Shown: one piece after another, positions 1 through 9,633 of the stretch
How positions within the stretch are numbered: position 1 is the first letter of the stretch
How the letters are laid out: each line of letters opens with the position of its first letter
From: DATAWK01 sp036267255
Lineage (GTDB): Bacteria > Acidobacteriota > Terriglobia > Terriglobales > Acidobacteriaceae
DNA: 64,000 bases
Assembly (NCBI GenBank): GCA_036267255.1
Contig: DATAWK010000043.1
Span: 310,001 to 374,000 of the forward strand
Direction of reading: 5' to 3'
Notes under the pieces: model-generated
What the model saw: the letters and a program-made list of their open reading frames with translations, nothing else
Told to the model about the DNA's origin: nothing
Databases searched by the model: none
Position numbers and translations under genes: made by a program

Positions 1-1951
1 TCTTCCAGGTCTTGCCGCCATCGTGGGTGCGATAAATATAAGGATGCAGATCGTTCACACGGAAACGGCTGACGGCTGCATAGGCGGTGTCATCATCGAA
101 GTGGGAAGCTTCGATCTGCGTGACTTTACTCCAAGGCGTAAGGCCCGGCGTGATGTTCGTCCAGTGGGCGCCACCGTCGCGGGTGAGCCAGAGAAGACCG
201 TCGTCGGTTCCGGCCCAGATGGTTCCAATGTTTTTAAAGGAAGGCGCAAGGGCATAGATGGCGCCGCGCTGTTTTGCCGCTCCTTCCGGAACGAGACTGC
301 CGACGCTGGGTGGTACGCCGGGGGTTTCGCGCGTCAGGTCCGGACTGATGGTCTGCCAGCTATGGCCGCCGTCGGTGGTTTTGAAGAGCACATTCGCTGC
401 GCAATACAACGTGTGAGGATCAACAGGAGAAAAGACAATCGGCTCGGTGCGATCATAACGATATTTTTTGCTATGCAATGGAATCGGCGTCACATTTTCC
501 GTTTGCCCGGTATCCCAGTGATATTTGGATACTTCATTTCTGCCCGCACCGTAGATGAGGTTTGGATTGAGCGGATCGGGCGCGACATAGCCGTACTCAA
601 TGACTCCGACGGGATGCCAGTCGCGGAAGGTGATTTCCCCATCGTTGCCGCGGCTGAGCGTGCAGACCGAACCACTCTCCTGCTGGCCGCCGCAGACCCG
701 GTATGGAAAGGTGTTGCTGGTGGCGACATGATACAGCTGTGCCGTGGGCTGGTTGTACCAGGAACTCCACGTTTTACCGCCATTGACGGTGACGATGGCA
801 CCCTGATCGCTGACCAGAAGAATGATCTGCGGGTTCTCCGGATTGATCCATAGATTCTGATAGTCGTCACCGCCGGGTGCGCCACGAAGCGAGGCCCAGG
901 TTTTGCCGCCATCGGTCGAACGAAGGGTGACGATGCTGGCGCTGTAAACAACGTCGGGGTTTTTAGGATCGACCCTGGGTATGGGAAGATCGCCCCCGCC
1001 AATGCGCATGGCTGGGCGCGGATCGGTCGTGATCTGTTGCCAGTGTTCTCCGGCATCGTCCGAGCGATAAAAACCGAGCCCGGCACCGGAGGCATAATCT
1101 CCCTTTTCTGTGGTGGCGATAGTGGCATAGATACGATTCGGTTGACTGGCTGCAATAGCGACATTGATCTGCACCAGATTTTTGGGCAGGCCATTGGTCA
1201 AAGGGTGCCAGGTGTCGCCGCCGTCGGTGGACTTGAACAATCCTCCGCCTGTTCCGTTGTAGAGATTGTTGTCCTCCCACGGACCTTCGCGCGCTTCCCA
1301 CAGCGCGGCATAGACGATTTCCGGATTTGCGGGATCGAGGGCGACATCCGACCCGCCGGTGTTTTCATCTTTGTAAAGGACCTTCTTCCAGGTCTGCCCG
1401 CCGTCGAGCGAACGGAAAATGCCGCGCTCCGGATTCGGCCCGTAAGGATGGCCAAGGACGGCCGCGAAGAGACGATTGGGATTGTGCGGATCCACCACCA
1501 TTGCGGGAATTTGCTGGCTGTCACGCAGACCGAGATGGGTCCACGTTTTGCCCGCGTCGGTGGATTTGTAAATACCATTGCCGACGGAAAGATCGGGACG
1601 GTGCAGGCCTTCTCCGCTGGCAACGTAGACGATATTGGGATCAGAAGGAGCCACGGCAATGGCCCCGATAGACTGCGTGGATTCCGCGTCGAAGATGGGA
1701 TGCCATGTGCGTCCATAATCATCGGATTTCCAGACACCGCCATTCACCTGCCCGACGTAGAAGACATTGGGCTGGCTGGGCACGCCTGAGATGGCACGTG
1801 TACGGCCGCCACGGAAGGGACCAATCATGCGCCACTGCATCCCCTGATAAAGGCTGGTGGGAAATTGCTGGGCACTGCATAGTGGGAAAGACAAGAAAAA
1901 AAGAACGAAGACAACCAGCAGAACCTGGAAAAGACGAGAACAACGCGACAT
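1..1951 (-). CDS. secreted Asp-box (BNR / sortilin-like) propeller protein, partial
   Basis: An open frame of 650 codons starts at ATG 1951 (complement) and runs off the left edge, so the C-terminus is missing. The ATG is preceded by AGGAG at about 8 nt. The first 25 or so residues form a signal peptide ending near CSAQ, so the protein is probably periplasmic or secreted. I read about ten Asp-box repeats of the form S-x-D-x-G-x-T-W, for example STDAGKTW, SLDGGQTW, STDGGDTW and TTDGGHSW, each turning a beta-propeller blade. This is the architecture of the roughly 1000-residue proteins annotated as WD40/YVTN/BNR-like or VPS10/sortilin-N-terminal in Acidobacteria. A glycosidase activity is often assigned automatically, but I see no catalytic sialidase residues, so the substrate is unknown. 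Long open frames on the opposite strand are shadows of this gene. Confidence 0.85.
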   Translation of the reverse strand, partial: MSRCSRLFQVLLVVFVLFFLSFPLCSAQQFPTSLYQGMQWRMIGPFRGGRTRAISGVPSQPNVFYVGQVNGGVWKSDDYGRTWHPIFDAESTQSIGAIAVAPSDPNIVYVASGEGLHRPDLSVGNGIYKSTDAGKTWTHLGLRDSQQIPAMVVDPHNPNRLFAAVLGHPYGPNPERGIFRSLDGGQTWKKVLYKDENTGGSDVALDPANPEIVYAALWEAREGPWEDNNLYNGTGGGLFKSTDGGDTWHPLTNGLPKNLVQINVAIAASQPNRIYATIATTEKGDYASGAGLGFYRSDDAGEHWQQITTDPRPAMRIGGGDLPIPRVDPKNPDVVYSASIVTLRSTDGGKTWASLRGAPGGDDYQNLWINPENPQIILLVSDQGAIVTVNGGKTWSSWYNQPTAQLYHVATSNTFPYRVCGGQQESGSVCTLSRGNDGEITFRDWHPVGVIEYGYVAPDPLNPNLIYGAGRNEVSKYHWDTGQTENVTPIPLHSKKYRYDRTEPIVFSPVDPHTLYCAANVLFKTTDGGHSWQTISPDLTRETPGVPPSVGSLVPEGAAKQRGAIYALAPSFKNIGTIWAGTDDGLLWLTRDGGAHWTNITPGLTPWSKVTQIEASHFDDDTAYAAVSRFRVNDLHPYIYRTHDGGKTWK

Positions 1952-2046
1952 AAGCGTCTCCTGGAAACTAACCAGAATACAACGGCTTCCCGCGAATAAA
2001 AATACGTGCGTTTGCGTCTGTCGTCCGTTCTGACGGCATGCCTGAA

Positions 2047-3138
2047 TTACTGACCAAGATGCTTGATGAAGAAATTCGCCATGATCTGATCTGCTTCCTT
2101 CGACTCCGGCAACGAGGGCTCATTCCAGAAGGCGTGCGGCAGAGCTTCAAAGACCACAAGGTGAGCGTCGACGCCGTCACGCAGGAAGGCGCGATGCAGA
2201 ATGGTGGTTCCGCTCAACAGCAGATCGCGGCCACTGGTAATGAAGAGCGTAGGTGGAAAACCATGCAGATCGGCATATAAGGGCGAGAGTACCGGATCTT
2301 TTAGATTGGTCGAACCGGTGTAGTTGTCTGGATTGTTCTGCATCCCAGGCACGTCAAGATGCCCGGATAAGCCGTTCAGGGAATACATGGCCTGTGAGTC
2401 ACCGGGCCGGCTGAAATCGCCCATGCCGGAGAAGACACCCAGCGCGCCGGGGAGAGGAAGGCCAAGCTGATGCAGCTTGACGGCAACCTCCGGTGTGAGA
2501 ATGGCACCCGCCGAAGTTCCATAGAGGCCAATATTTTGCGGCTTATAGGTTTTGAGCAGCTTTTTGTAGACCGCAACTGTATCGTCCACCGCTGCCGGAA
2601 AAGAATGCTCCGGAGCAAGACTATATAAAACGGCGATGACCTTCGTCTGCGTGAGGTTGGCCATAGGGATGGTCTCGGTCAACGAACCGGAATCGACGAC
2701 AAATCCGCCGCCATGCACGTTGATAAGAACGCGGTCGCGATTCTGTTCCGGCATGGTAAGTGGAGTAATGATCCGCACCGACACGCCAGCGATGTTGCCC
2801 ATGGCCAGGTGAACCGGATAGAGTGCGAGCGATTCTTTTCCAGCACGCGCCTGCCATGCGTCGACTGCGCTACGGCTTTCGGCTACGGTGTCGTGGTCGG
2901 CAACATCGGGCATCTGCCGGGCAAGGAACTTTTGTGCCTCTGGACTGATGGTGGTAGGCACGGGAACGACGCGCGTGATGTGGGCCGTGCCATTGGCGTC
3001 AATATAACTGGTGTCAGCTTGCGGAAAGGACGACGGTGGCTTTTTCTTCGCCAGCCCAATGGCTGGCAACATACATGCTGCAATGGCAAAAGCCATCATC
3101 TCTCTCACTAGCTTCTGTTTTTGCATGGTTGTCCTCAT
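2047..3138 (-). CDS. alpha/beta hydrolase (hormone-sensitive-lipase / GDXG family), exported
   Basis: A 363-residue esterase/lipase-like hydrolase. An N-terminal hydrophobic stretch (residues 13-30) looks like a signal peptide ending near GLAK, so it acts outside the cytoplasm. The oxyanion-hole motif HGGG is at 142-145 and the nucleophile elbow GTSAG at 207-211 (Ser209). A likely catalytic Asp305 lies in SGRD and His335 in LPHAFW. This HGGG + GxSxG set defines the HSL family acting on short-chain esters or activated carboxylates; the natural substrate cannot be read from sequence. It lies 96 bp upstream of the propeller gene on the same strand and is divergent from the efflux pump at 3319. 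The start ATG 3138 gives a normal family length. Confidence 0.88.
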   Translation of the reverse strand: MRTTMQKQKLVREMMAFAIAACMLPAIGLAKKKPPSSFPQADTSYIDANGTAHITRVVPVPTTISPEAQKFLARQMPDVADHDTVAESRSAVDAWQARAGKESLALYPVHLAMGNIAGVSVRIITPLTMPEQNRDRVLINVHGGGFVVDSGSLTETIPMANLTQTKVIAVLYSLAPEHSFPAAVDDTVAVYKKLLKTYKPQNIGLYGTSAGAILTPEVAVKLHQLGLPLPGALGVFSGMGDFSRPGDSQAMYSLNGLSGHLDVPGMQNNPDNYTGSTNLKDPVLSPLYADLHGFPPTLFITSGRDLLLSGTTILHRAFLRDGVDAHLVVFEALPHAFWNEPSLPESKEADQIMANFFIKHLGQ

Positions 3139-3318
3139 GTCTCCAGAATCTGCTACGCAACTCCCCGCTTAACGATAACGCATGCCTGGAAGACGCAGTG
3201 TGTGTGTTGGAGTCGGCTGATGCTGCGTTTGCTTACTCTACAAGTTTCAAAGTGAAAATGTTACCCTCCAGATTCAGGCTATGCAAGTTCAACTTTTGCA
3301 AATGTACGGGAGATTTTT

Positions 3319-4923
3319 GTGAGCGCCAGCGCAGCCGTCGCCAGCGAGCAGGCCGAATGGCTGCCTAAGACAAACCCGTGGATTATTGCCGTTACGGTAT
3401 CGCTGGCCGCCTTCATGGAGGTGCTGGATACCAGCATCGCCAATGTGGCTCTGCCGCACATCGCAGGCAACCTGGGCGCAAGCACTGACCAGAGCACCTG
3501 GGTGCTGACATCGTATCTGGTTTCCAATGCCATTGTGCTGCCGATCAGCGGCTGGCTGGTCAACGTGTTCGGGCGCAAGCGCTTCTTCATGATGTGCATT
3601 GTGATCTTTACGATCAGCTCCCTGCTGTGCGGAATTGCGCCGAGCCTGGGCTTTCTTCTGTTTGCACGCATCCTGCAAGGCGCCGGCGGAGGGGGCCTGC
3701 AGCCGATGGCGCAGGCGATTCTGGCCGATACCTTTCCGCCAAGGCTGCGCGGGCTGGCATTTTCTCTGTATGGCGTGACTGCGATTTTCGCTCCGGCGAT
3801 TGGGCCAACCCTTGGCGGATGGATTACTGATAACTACACCTGGCGCTGGGTCTTCCTGATGAACCTGCCAGTCGGCATCTTCGCCCTGTTCATGGTGTAT
3901 CAACTGATCGAAGACCCACCGTATCTGAAACAGTTAAAGGCCAGTGGAATTCGCGCGCGCGTGGACTACATCGGTTTCTCTCTGCTGGCGCTCGGCGTGG
4001 GATCCCTGCAGGTTTTGCTGGACAAAGGCCAGGAGGATGATTGGCTGGGATCGCACTTTATCGTCACATTGATGGTGATTGCCTGCGTGTGCCTGACGGC
4101 CCTTGTGTACTGGGAGTGGAACCAGAAGGATCCGATTGTCGACGTGCGCCTGTTTACGAATTTCAATTTCACCACGACCAACATCATGATGTTTGTCGTA
4201 GGAGGAATGTCCTTTGCCACCACTGTATTGATGCCTCAATACCTGCAGGACCTGATGGGATACACAGCAGAGGCTGCGGGCATGGTACTTTCCGTCGCAG
4301 CATTGGTGCTGCTTGTGGAGTTGCCATTTATAGGCAAGCTATCGGGAAATGTGCAGGCGCGCTATTTGATTGCTTTTGGCTGGCTGATGCTGATGGGCAG
4401 CATGTATCTCTCCACGCAGAAAATGGACCTGCTGATGAGCTTCAAGGCCGCCACGCTGTTGCGCATCACACAATATGCACCGATGGGCTTTGTCTTCATT
4501 CCCACGACCGTGGCGGCATACATCGGACTGTCAAAGGAGAAGAACAACGCCATCGCCGGCATGATAAATTTCATGCGCAACATCGGCAGCAGCGTCGGTA
4601 CTTCTGCGATCACCACGATACTGGCGCGGCGGTCGCAGTATCATCAACGAATTCTAACCGAACACATGACCGCGTCGAATCCCCTGCTGCGGAATTCGGT
4701 GGGTGCCCTGACAGAGCAGTTATCGCATAGCCGGTTCAGTACGCCGGATGCACGCACCCACGCGTACGCAAACCTGTACCATGCTTTGCAAACGCAAGCC
4801 TCGGCGCTGTCCTACGTGGACACATTTTTGGTGCTGGCCGTGGTTGCTGGAATCATGTTCCTGCTGTCGTTCGGCCTGAAGAAGAACCAACTTCATACGG
4901 GAGAAAAGATTGTTGTCCATTAA
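3319..4923 (+). CDS. DHA2-family MFS multidrug efflux transporter (EmrB/QacA type)
   Basis: A 534-residue inner-membrane drug:H+ antiporter with a predicted 14 membrane segments. The N-terminus has the DHA2 pattern: an Asp in TM1 (EVLDTSIANVALP), then the STWVLTSYLV loop, and NVFGRKRFF after TM2. The motif C region reads GVTAIFAPAIGPTLGGWI in TM5. The start is GTG 3319, preceded by a GGGAG at 3308. EmrB proteins usually work with an EmrA membrane-fusion protein and a TolC channel; neither is adjacent here, so the pump may act alone or recruit a partner encoded elsewhere. It is divergent from the hydrolase at 2047-3138 across 180 bp that could hold a shared promoter, with no regulator gene next to it. 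Confidence 0.92.
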   Translation: MSASAAVASEQAEWLPKTNPWIIAVTVSLAAFMEVLDTSIANVALPHIAGNLGASTDQSTWVLTSYLVSNAIVLPISGWLVNVFGRKRFFMMCIVIFTISSLLCGIAPSLGFLLFARILQGAGGGGLQPMAQAILADTFPPRLRGLAFSLYGVTAIFAPAIGPTLGGWITDNYTWRWVFLMNLPVGIFALFMVYQLIEDPPYLKQLKASGIRARVDYIGFSLLALGVGSLQVLLDKGQEDDWLGSHFIVTLMVIACVCLTALVYWEWNQKDPIVDVRLFTNFNFTTTNIMMFVVGGMSFATTVLMPQYLQDLMGYTAEAAGMVLSVAALVLLVELPFIGKLSGNVQARYLIAFGWLMLMGSMYLSTQKMDLLMSFKAATLLRITQYAPMGFVFIPTTVAAYIGLSKEKNNAIAGMINFMRNIGSSVGTSAITTILARRSQYHQRILTEHMTASNPLLRNSVGALTEQLSHSRFSTPDARTHAYANLYHALQTQASALSYVDTFLVLAVVAGIMFLLSFGLKKNQLHTGEKIVVH

Positions 4924-4984
4924 GCGTGGCCTACGGTACCGAGCATACGGCCACAGGGAGAGATACATCCGTTAAGATGACCAC

Positions 4985-5812
4985 GTGACCCCGCTACTCC
5001 AACTAGATCAACTTTCCATTGCATTTCCTACTCCACAAGGGAAACACGTTGCTGTGCGCGAGGTGAGCCTTTCGATCGAACCGGGAGAAGTGCTTGGCCT
5101 GGTGGGGGAGTCGGGGTCAGGGAAATCTGTTCTCTCGCTGGCGATTCTGCGGTTGCTGGACCCCAGAGCGCGCGTGACCGGGAAAATTTTCTTCAACGAG
5201 GTCGACTTGCTGGCATTGCCGGAAGCGGCGATGCGTGCGCGCCGGGGCCGTGACATCGCGATGATCTTTCAGGAGCCAATGACGGCACTGAATCCTGTGA
5301 TGCCCATCGGCAAACAGGTTGCTGAAGCGATTGCCACCTATCATCCGGAATTGTCTCGCAAAGAAGTTCGCAGTCATGCACTGGAGGCGTTGGAGTCTGT
5401 CGCGATTCCTGACGTAGCGCGGCGTTACGGTGATTACCCGCATCAATTTTCCGGAGGGCAGCGGCAACGCATCCTGATTGCGATGGCGATGGTGAACCAC
5501 CCACGTCTGCTGATTGCTGACGAACCGACCACAGCGCTGGACGTAACCGTGCAGGCGCAGATTCTGGATTTACTGGACGAGTTGCGACAAAGATACAAGG
5601 TAGCGTTACTGTTTATTTCGCACGATTTGTCAGTAGTCGCGCGCATTGCGCAGCGCGTGGCCGTTATTCGTAATGGGAAAATTCTGGAAGAAGCATCGCG
5701 GGAAGACATCTTCCGCACCCCGCAGAACGCCTATACGCGCAGCTTGCTGGCCGCAGTGCCCACGCTGCACACACAGCGCGATCGTCCTTTGGCAACCTTA
5801 ACGCCAGAATGA
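4985..5812 (+). CDS. ABC transporter ATP-binding protein, OppD/DppD-like (orphan)
   Basis: A 275-residue nucleotide-binding subunit of the peptide/nickel type. Walker A is GESGSGKS (41-48), the signature is FSGGQRQR, Walker B is LLIADEPTTALDVT, and the switch histidine is in LFISHD. The Q-loop region MIFQEPMTALNPV is characteristic of OppD/DppD/GsiA. The protein is shorter than typical OppD (about 320-330) because the C-terminal oligopeptide-transporter extension with its Cys cluster is missing. The start is GTG 4985, 61 bp after the MFS gene. No permease or binding-protein gene lies nearby, so it must pair with subunits encoded elsewhere or have another role. Confidence 0.88.
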   Translation: MTPLLQLDQLSIAFPTPQGKHVAVREVSLSIEPGEVLGLVGESGSGKSVLSLAILRLLDPRARVTGKIFFNEVDLLALPEAAMRARRGRDIAMIFQEPMTALNPVMPIGKQVAEAIATYHPELSRKEVRSHALEALESVAIPDVARRYGDYPHQFSGGQRQRILIAMAMVNHPRLLIADEPTTALDVTVQAQILDLLDELRQRYKVALLFISHDLSVVARIAQRVAVIRNGKILEEASREDIFRTPQNAYTRSLLAAVPTLHTQRDRPLATLTPE

Positions 5813-5993
5813 ATTACCGGCATTCCTGCCGAAGTTGCCGGCGGCGAAAAGACCCGCGAAATACAGATGCGATACATCCTTTAGTGCTGGATTCGATACC
5901 CATACGGCGAGATGGCTTGGACGAAGGACAGCTCGCAGCGGTAACATTTGAGATTGTGCTGTATCGAAAGGTGAAGCAGCACTTGCTCCAGCC

Positions 5994-6749
5994 ATGCGCG
6001 TTCTTCTACTCTCCGACATCCACGCGAATATCGACGCACTGGAAGCGGTGCTGGATGCAGCACCATCGTATGACGCGGTGTGGAACCTGGGCGATGTTGT
6101 CGGCTATGGAGCAACTCCGAATGAGGTTGTTGACCGGGTGCGCGGGCTGGGCAAAGTGTTTGTACGCGGCAACCATGACCGTGCCTGTTCCGGACTGACC
6201 AATGCGGAGAACTTCAATCCCGTGGCGCTAAGTGCCGTCCGCTGGACGCAGCGAACGCTGACGGAAGAAAACACGGACTGGCTGCGAAGAATTCCTCGCG
6301 GTCCGATCATGCCGGATGGGCCGCAGGTCAGTTGCGTGCACGGGTCGCTGCTGGATGAAGATCAGTATGTGCTGTCCATGCACGATGCATGGCAACAATT
6401 GGTGCAACCGCAGACTCGACTGACGTTCTTTGGCCATACGCATGTACAGGGTGGCTTTGCTGCGAACAGCGAGGGAGACTGGTTTGAGCTGAAACCTGCA
6501 TACAGTAGCGATGACGACGCGGAGTTTTACGAACTCGACCTGCGCGAGAGCGCGCGGTATCTATTGAATCCCGGTTCTGTCGGCCAGCCGCGCGATCGTG
6601 ACTGGCGCGCAGCGTTTGCCATCTACGATGACGCAGCGCAACGCATTACTTTTGGCCGCGTTCCGTACCAGGTTCGCGTTGCGCAGATTCGAATCCAGCG
6701 CGCGGGGCTGCCTGAGATTCTGGCGACACGTCTGCGCAGTGGACGCTGA
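5994..6749 (+). CDS. metallophosphoesterase (YfcE/MJ0936-like phosphodiesterase)
   Basis: A 251-residue calcineurin-like phosphoesterase with all five metal and catalytic motifs in order: SDIHAN (residues 7-12), GDVVGYG with the second metal Asp, RGNHDR, VHGS, and GHTHVQ near residue 147. These residues hold a dinuclear metal centre and hydrolyse phosphodiesters. Close relatives are usually annotated only as metallophosphatase, and the substrate is not known. Translation starts at ATG 5994 with MRVLLLSDIH, the normal beginning for the family. It is cytoplasmic. It follows the ABC ATPase after 180 bp and converges on the patatin gene with only 25 bp between stops, where a small hairpin (CTGCT-TGTC-AGCAG) lies. 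Confidence 0.9.
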   Translation: MRVLLLSDIHANIDALEAVLDAAPSYDAVWNLGDVVGYGATPNEVVDRVRGLGKVFVRGNHDRACSGLTNAENFNPVALSAVRWTQRTLTEENTDWLRRIPRGPIMPDGPQVSCVHGSLLDEDQYVLSMHDAWQQLVQPQTRLTFFGHTHVQGGFAANSEGDWFELKPAYSSDDDAEFYELDLRESARYLLNPGSVGQPRDRDWRAAFAIYDDAAQRITFGRVPYQVRVAQIRIQRAGLPEILATRLRSGR

Positions 6750-6774
6750 GCTGCTTGTCAGCAGGTTCCTTTCC

Positions 6775-8994
6775 CTAAAACAGATGACCCAGCGTGAAGA
6801 CAATCTTACGATGGCCTGCATTGCCGACACTTCCGGAGAGCATAACAGCGCCAACGGGTGTCTCTGCCACCACACCAGCCAGACCATCCTGCCGTTCGAT
6901 CGTATCCTGGTCCGGGTTCCAGACACTCCCGCCCTCATATCCAAACGTCGCGTAGATATGTTGCCCCAGGGGTGGCCCAAGAGTGCCGATGCGGCGCATA
7001 TAGAGAGCGCGCACATAGGAATAATCCGTTCCGCGATATTCATCAATCTGAGAAGCGGTGAGGCGTAAAGGGCCGCCAAGCGTGAACTGGAAGGGGCCGC
7101 TGAGGTCGCGATTGAAGCTGGTGCCACCCGAGACGGCAAGCGAGAGCGTGTTGACCGTAGCCAAAGTATGAAAGAAGCTGCCGCCTAGTGTGAAGACAGG
7201 CGCATCGCGACCGTCCGGCACCTGAAATAAGTAATTGCCGGCAAACTGCATCTTCAAACCATACTCAGGCACGATGGCGCGATCCTGATTGTCATACGTG
7301 TAGGTAAGACCGGCCATTTGCGCCACGCCGGAAAAGTCGGGCATGCCATCATTGCCGATCTGCGTGTGCCAGCGCACTACTTCACTCTGCCAGCCGAGCC
7401 GCAGTTCACTCAGCGGGTTGAACGTCCTGCCAAAATCGACACCGCCGCCTGCGTTCTGCTGCAATCGCTGAGAGATGACGTCCTGGTTCTGGTAGATATA
7501 GATGGGCTGGCGTTCCATCTCCACGTGCGGCGCTACGAACAGGCCATCGTGGTTGAGCTGACGGTAGTATTCCGATGACAAATTGGTCAGAAATCCAAGC
7601 TGAACATTGCTCCGCAGCTCTGAGCCAAAGCCGCCAAAATCCTGCTGTATAAGACGCATGGAGAAGATTTGCCGAGTAACGCCGTCGGTGATGGCGGCGA
7701 TGTCGCCGCCGACATAGAGATACGGAGGCCCATAGCGATGCTGGTGTATCCGAACCAGAATGCCGGTATTTTCTGCCTGCGCGCCGGAGTAGCCACCTTC
7801 GCGGAAAGTGGTCTGATAGTCAGCCTCAAACTCTGCATTGCCGCGAATGGCATCCAGATCGCGTTCGATTTTTTTAGGATCGGGCGGGTTGTTGAGTTGC
7901 GCTGCCAGAGCTTCATGCGCTGCCTTCCGCACATTCGGCGCCGCTCCTTGAGCGTCAATAAAACGCACCGGTCCGGGACGGGGCGCCTGACGCGCGGCAC
8001 GCTCTTTGAGGTATTGCTGCCAGTCCGCATCGTTCAGCGCATAGGGCAGCAACTGAGCACGCATCTTCTCCGCAGCTTCGTACCCCAACTGGATCAACTG
8101 CGCAGATTTGCTGTAATCCGAGGAAGTGTAATGCTGCGTCTGCGGCATGATGACGATATTCGCCAGGCGGCGGGAGGCCTCTTCATTCTGCTCAATGGCT
8201 ACGCTGAAGCTGCGCTGCAGAACCCCGACAATGCTGTTGGTGTCACTAGGGGTGATGGCGCCCATGGGCAGTGAGACGGCAATCACAACATCGACATGCA
8301 TGGCGCGCACGATCTGAACGGGCAGGTTCTCGACCACGCCACCGTCGACCAGCGCATGTCCGTGGACTTCCACAGGACTAAAGACCCCCGGCAGCGAAAC
8401 GGAGGCCCGAATCGCATCTGGCAGCGATCCGCTGGACAGGACAACAGGCTTGCTGGTGTTCAGGTCTGTGGCCACGCACCGGAATGGGATAGGCAAATGA
8501 TCGAAGTTCGTCCGATTGTCGTAGCGAAGAAATATGTCGTCGAGGAAGGCATCCAGGCCTTCGTCTGTCAGCAGGCTGTTGCGCGTATTGACGCCGTTCC
8601 GCAAGCCGAGTGTGAAGGAATTTGGAAATGCGCGCCGGTCCTGACGGCGGCGATAGTCCAGGGAATTGTAGGCAACATCCAGACGGAAGACATTCATGAA
8701 GACGTCTTCCGACACAACTGTCTTCAGATCCTCGGGCGATCGCCCGGTGGCGTAGAGTCCACCGATCAAGGCGCCCATGCTGGTACCAGCCAGTGCATCT
8801 ACGGGAACATGATGCTCATCAAACCACTGGAGAACACCAATGTGGGCTAGACCAAGCGCACCTCCGCCGCCGAGGGCCAACCCTATGCGCAGGCGATGCG
8901 GCGCAGGAGGAGGGCTAACCTGGGGCACGGTTTGAGATTGACTGACGAGAGGTAGCAGTAGAAGCGAAACGAGGAGGAAATATCGACGGCGCAT
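6775..8994 (-). CDS. patatin-like phospholipase with C-terminal BamA-type barrel
   Basis: A protein of 739 residues from the chosen start. A signal peptide (MRRRYFLLVSLLLLPLVSQ) is followed by a patatin domain. It has the glycine-rich oxyanion loop GGGGALGLAHIGVL, the nucleophile motif GTSMG, and the catalytic dyad Asp in DGGVVENLP. A POTRA-like linker follows around residues 360-430, and then a beta-strand-rich half ending in hydrophobic/aromatic residues (FTLGHLF), as in Omp85/BamA barrels. This matches the PlpD/RssA-type autotransporter phospholipases of the outer membrane. An upstream GTG at 9027 would add 11 residues, but the signal peptide begins cleanly at ATG 8994. It lies downstream of rplI on the same strand. 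Confidence 0.87.
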   Translation of the reverse strand: MRRRYFLLVSLLLLPLVSQSQTVPQVSPPPAPHRLRIGLALGGGGALGLAHIGVLQWFDEHHVPVDALAGTSMGALIGGLYATGRSPEDLKTVVSEDVFMNVFRLDVAYNSLDYRRRQDRRAFPNSFTLGLRNGVNTRNSLLTDEGLDAFLDDIFLRYDNRTNFDHLPIPFRCVATDLNTSKPVVLSSGSLPDAIRASVSLPGVFSPVEVHGHALVDGGVVENLPVQIVRAMHVDVVIAVSLPMGAITPSDTNSIVGVLQRSFSVAIEQNEEASRRLANIVIMPQTQHYTSSDYSKSAQLIQLGYEAAEKMRAQLLPYALNDADWQQYLKERAARQAPRPGPVRFIDAQGAAPNVRKAAHEALAAQLNNPPDPKKIERDLDAIRGNAEFEADYQTTFREGGYSGAQAENTGILVRIHQHRYGPPYLYVGGDIAAITDGVTRQIFSMRLIQQDFGGFGSELRSNVQLGFLTNLSSEYYRQLNHDGLFVAPHVEMERQPIYIYQNQDVISQRLQQNAGGGVDFGRTFNPLSELRLGWQSEVVRWHTQIGNDGMPDFSGVAQMAGLTYTYDNQDRAIVPEYGLKMQFAGNYLFQVPDGRDAPVFTLGGSFFHTLATVNTLSLAVSGGTSFNRDLSGPFQFTLGGPLRLTASQIDEYRGTDYSYVRALYMRRIGTLGPPLGQHIYATFGYEGGSVWNPDQDTIERQDGLAGVVAETPVGAVMLSGSVGNAGHRKIVFTLGHLF

Positions 8995-9089
8995 ACGTGC
9001 TTTTTGGATACACCAAACCGCACGCACGCGCCAGAGGATTGAGTAGAAATTTATTTTTTCCGGTCCAGCATTTTGTCGAACCGGATCGA

Positions 9090-9545
9090 TTACTCCGCTT
9101 CCGGTTCCGCGGTCACCGTTACTTTTATGTGTGCCGTGACTTCCCGATGCAAGCGCACGGGAACCAGAAATTCTCCCAGAGATTTCAACGGCTCCGGCAG
9201 ATGCACCTTGCGGCGATCGAGCTGGAACCCTTTGGCTTCGAGATCATGCGCGATATCGGCAGCCGTGACGGAACCAAAGATATGATCTTTCTCGCCTGTC
9301 TTGCGTGCAAAAGAAAGAGACACGCTATCGAGTTGCTGCGAGAGCAGCTCGGCATTGCCCTTTTCCTTGGCGGAGCGGCGAACGGAGGCACCCTTCATCT
9401 GTTCAATGACAGCCTTGTTGGCGCTGGTGGCCTGAATGGCCAGCTTGCGCGGTAGCAAGTAATTGCGGCCATATCCCTCGGCCACCTTCACGACGTCTCC
9501 CTGATGACCCAGGTTGATGACATCTTCTTTCAGAATGACTTCCAT
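9090..9545 (-). CDS. rplI: 50S ribosomal protein L9
   Basis: A 151-residue L9. The N-terminal rRNA-binding domain begins MEVILKEDVINLGHQGD and contains the signature GYGRNYLLPRKLA. A central helix follows (residues 45-80), then the C-terminal domain with FGSVTAADIA and the HREVTAHIKVTV ending. The length fits the family. It is the last gene of the rpsF-rpsR-rplI cluster, 88 bp after rpsR, and probably part of the same transcript. Confidence 0.97.
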   Translation of the reverse strand: MEVILKEDVINLGHQGDVVKVAEGYGRNYLLPRKLAIQATSANKAVIEQMKGASVRRSAKEKGNAELLSQQLDSVSLSFARKTGEKDHIFGSVTAADIAHDLEAKGFQLDRRKVHLPEPLKSLGEFLVPVRLHREVTAHIKVTVTAEPEAE

Positions 9546-9633
9546 ATTCCAATCTCCCGATCTTTGCAGCTTCGGCTACCAACAGACTTCTCTGCATTCG
9601 GTAGCGCCGAAACTGCCGGTTTCGTTTCCTTTA

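Noticed and set aside
23..853. 276-codon open frame on the plus strand
   Set aside because: It is opposite the continuous Asp-box propeller frame (1-1951, minus) with regular S-x-D-x-G-x-T-W repeats; the plus-strand reading has no family character.
1037..1789. 250-codon open frame on the plus strand
   Set aside because: Again antisense to the same propeller gene; the long frame results from repeated sequence composition.
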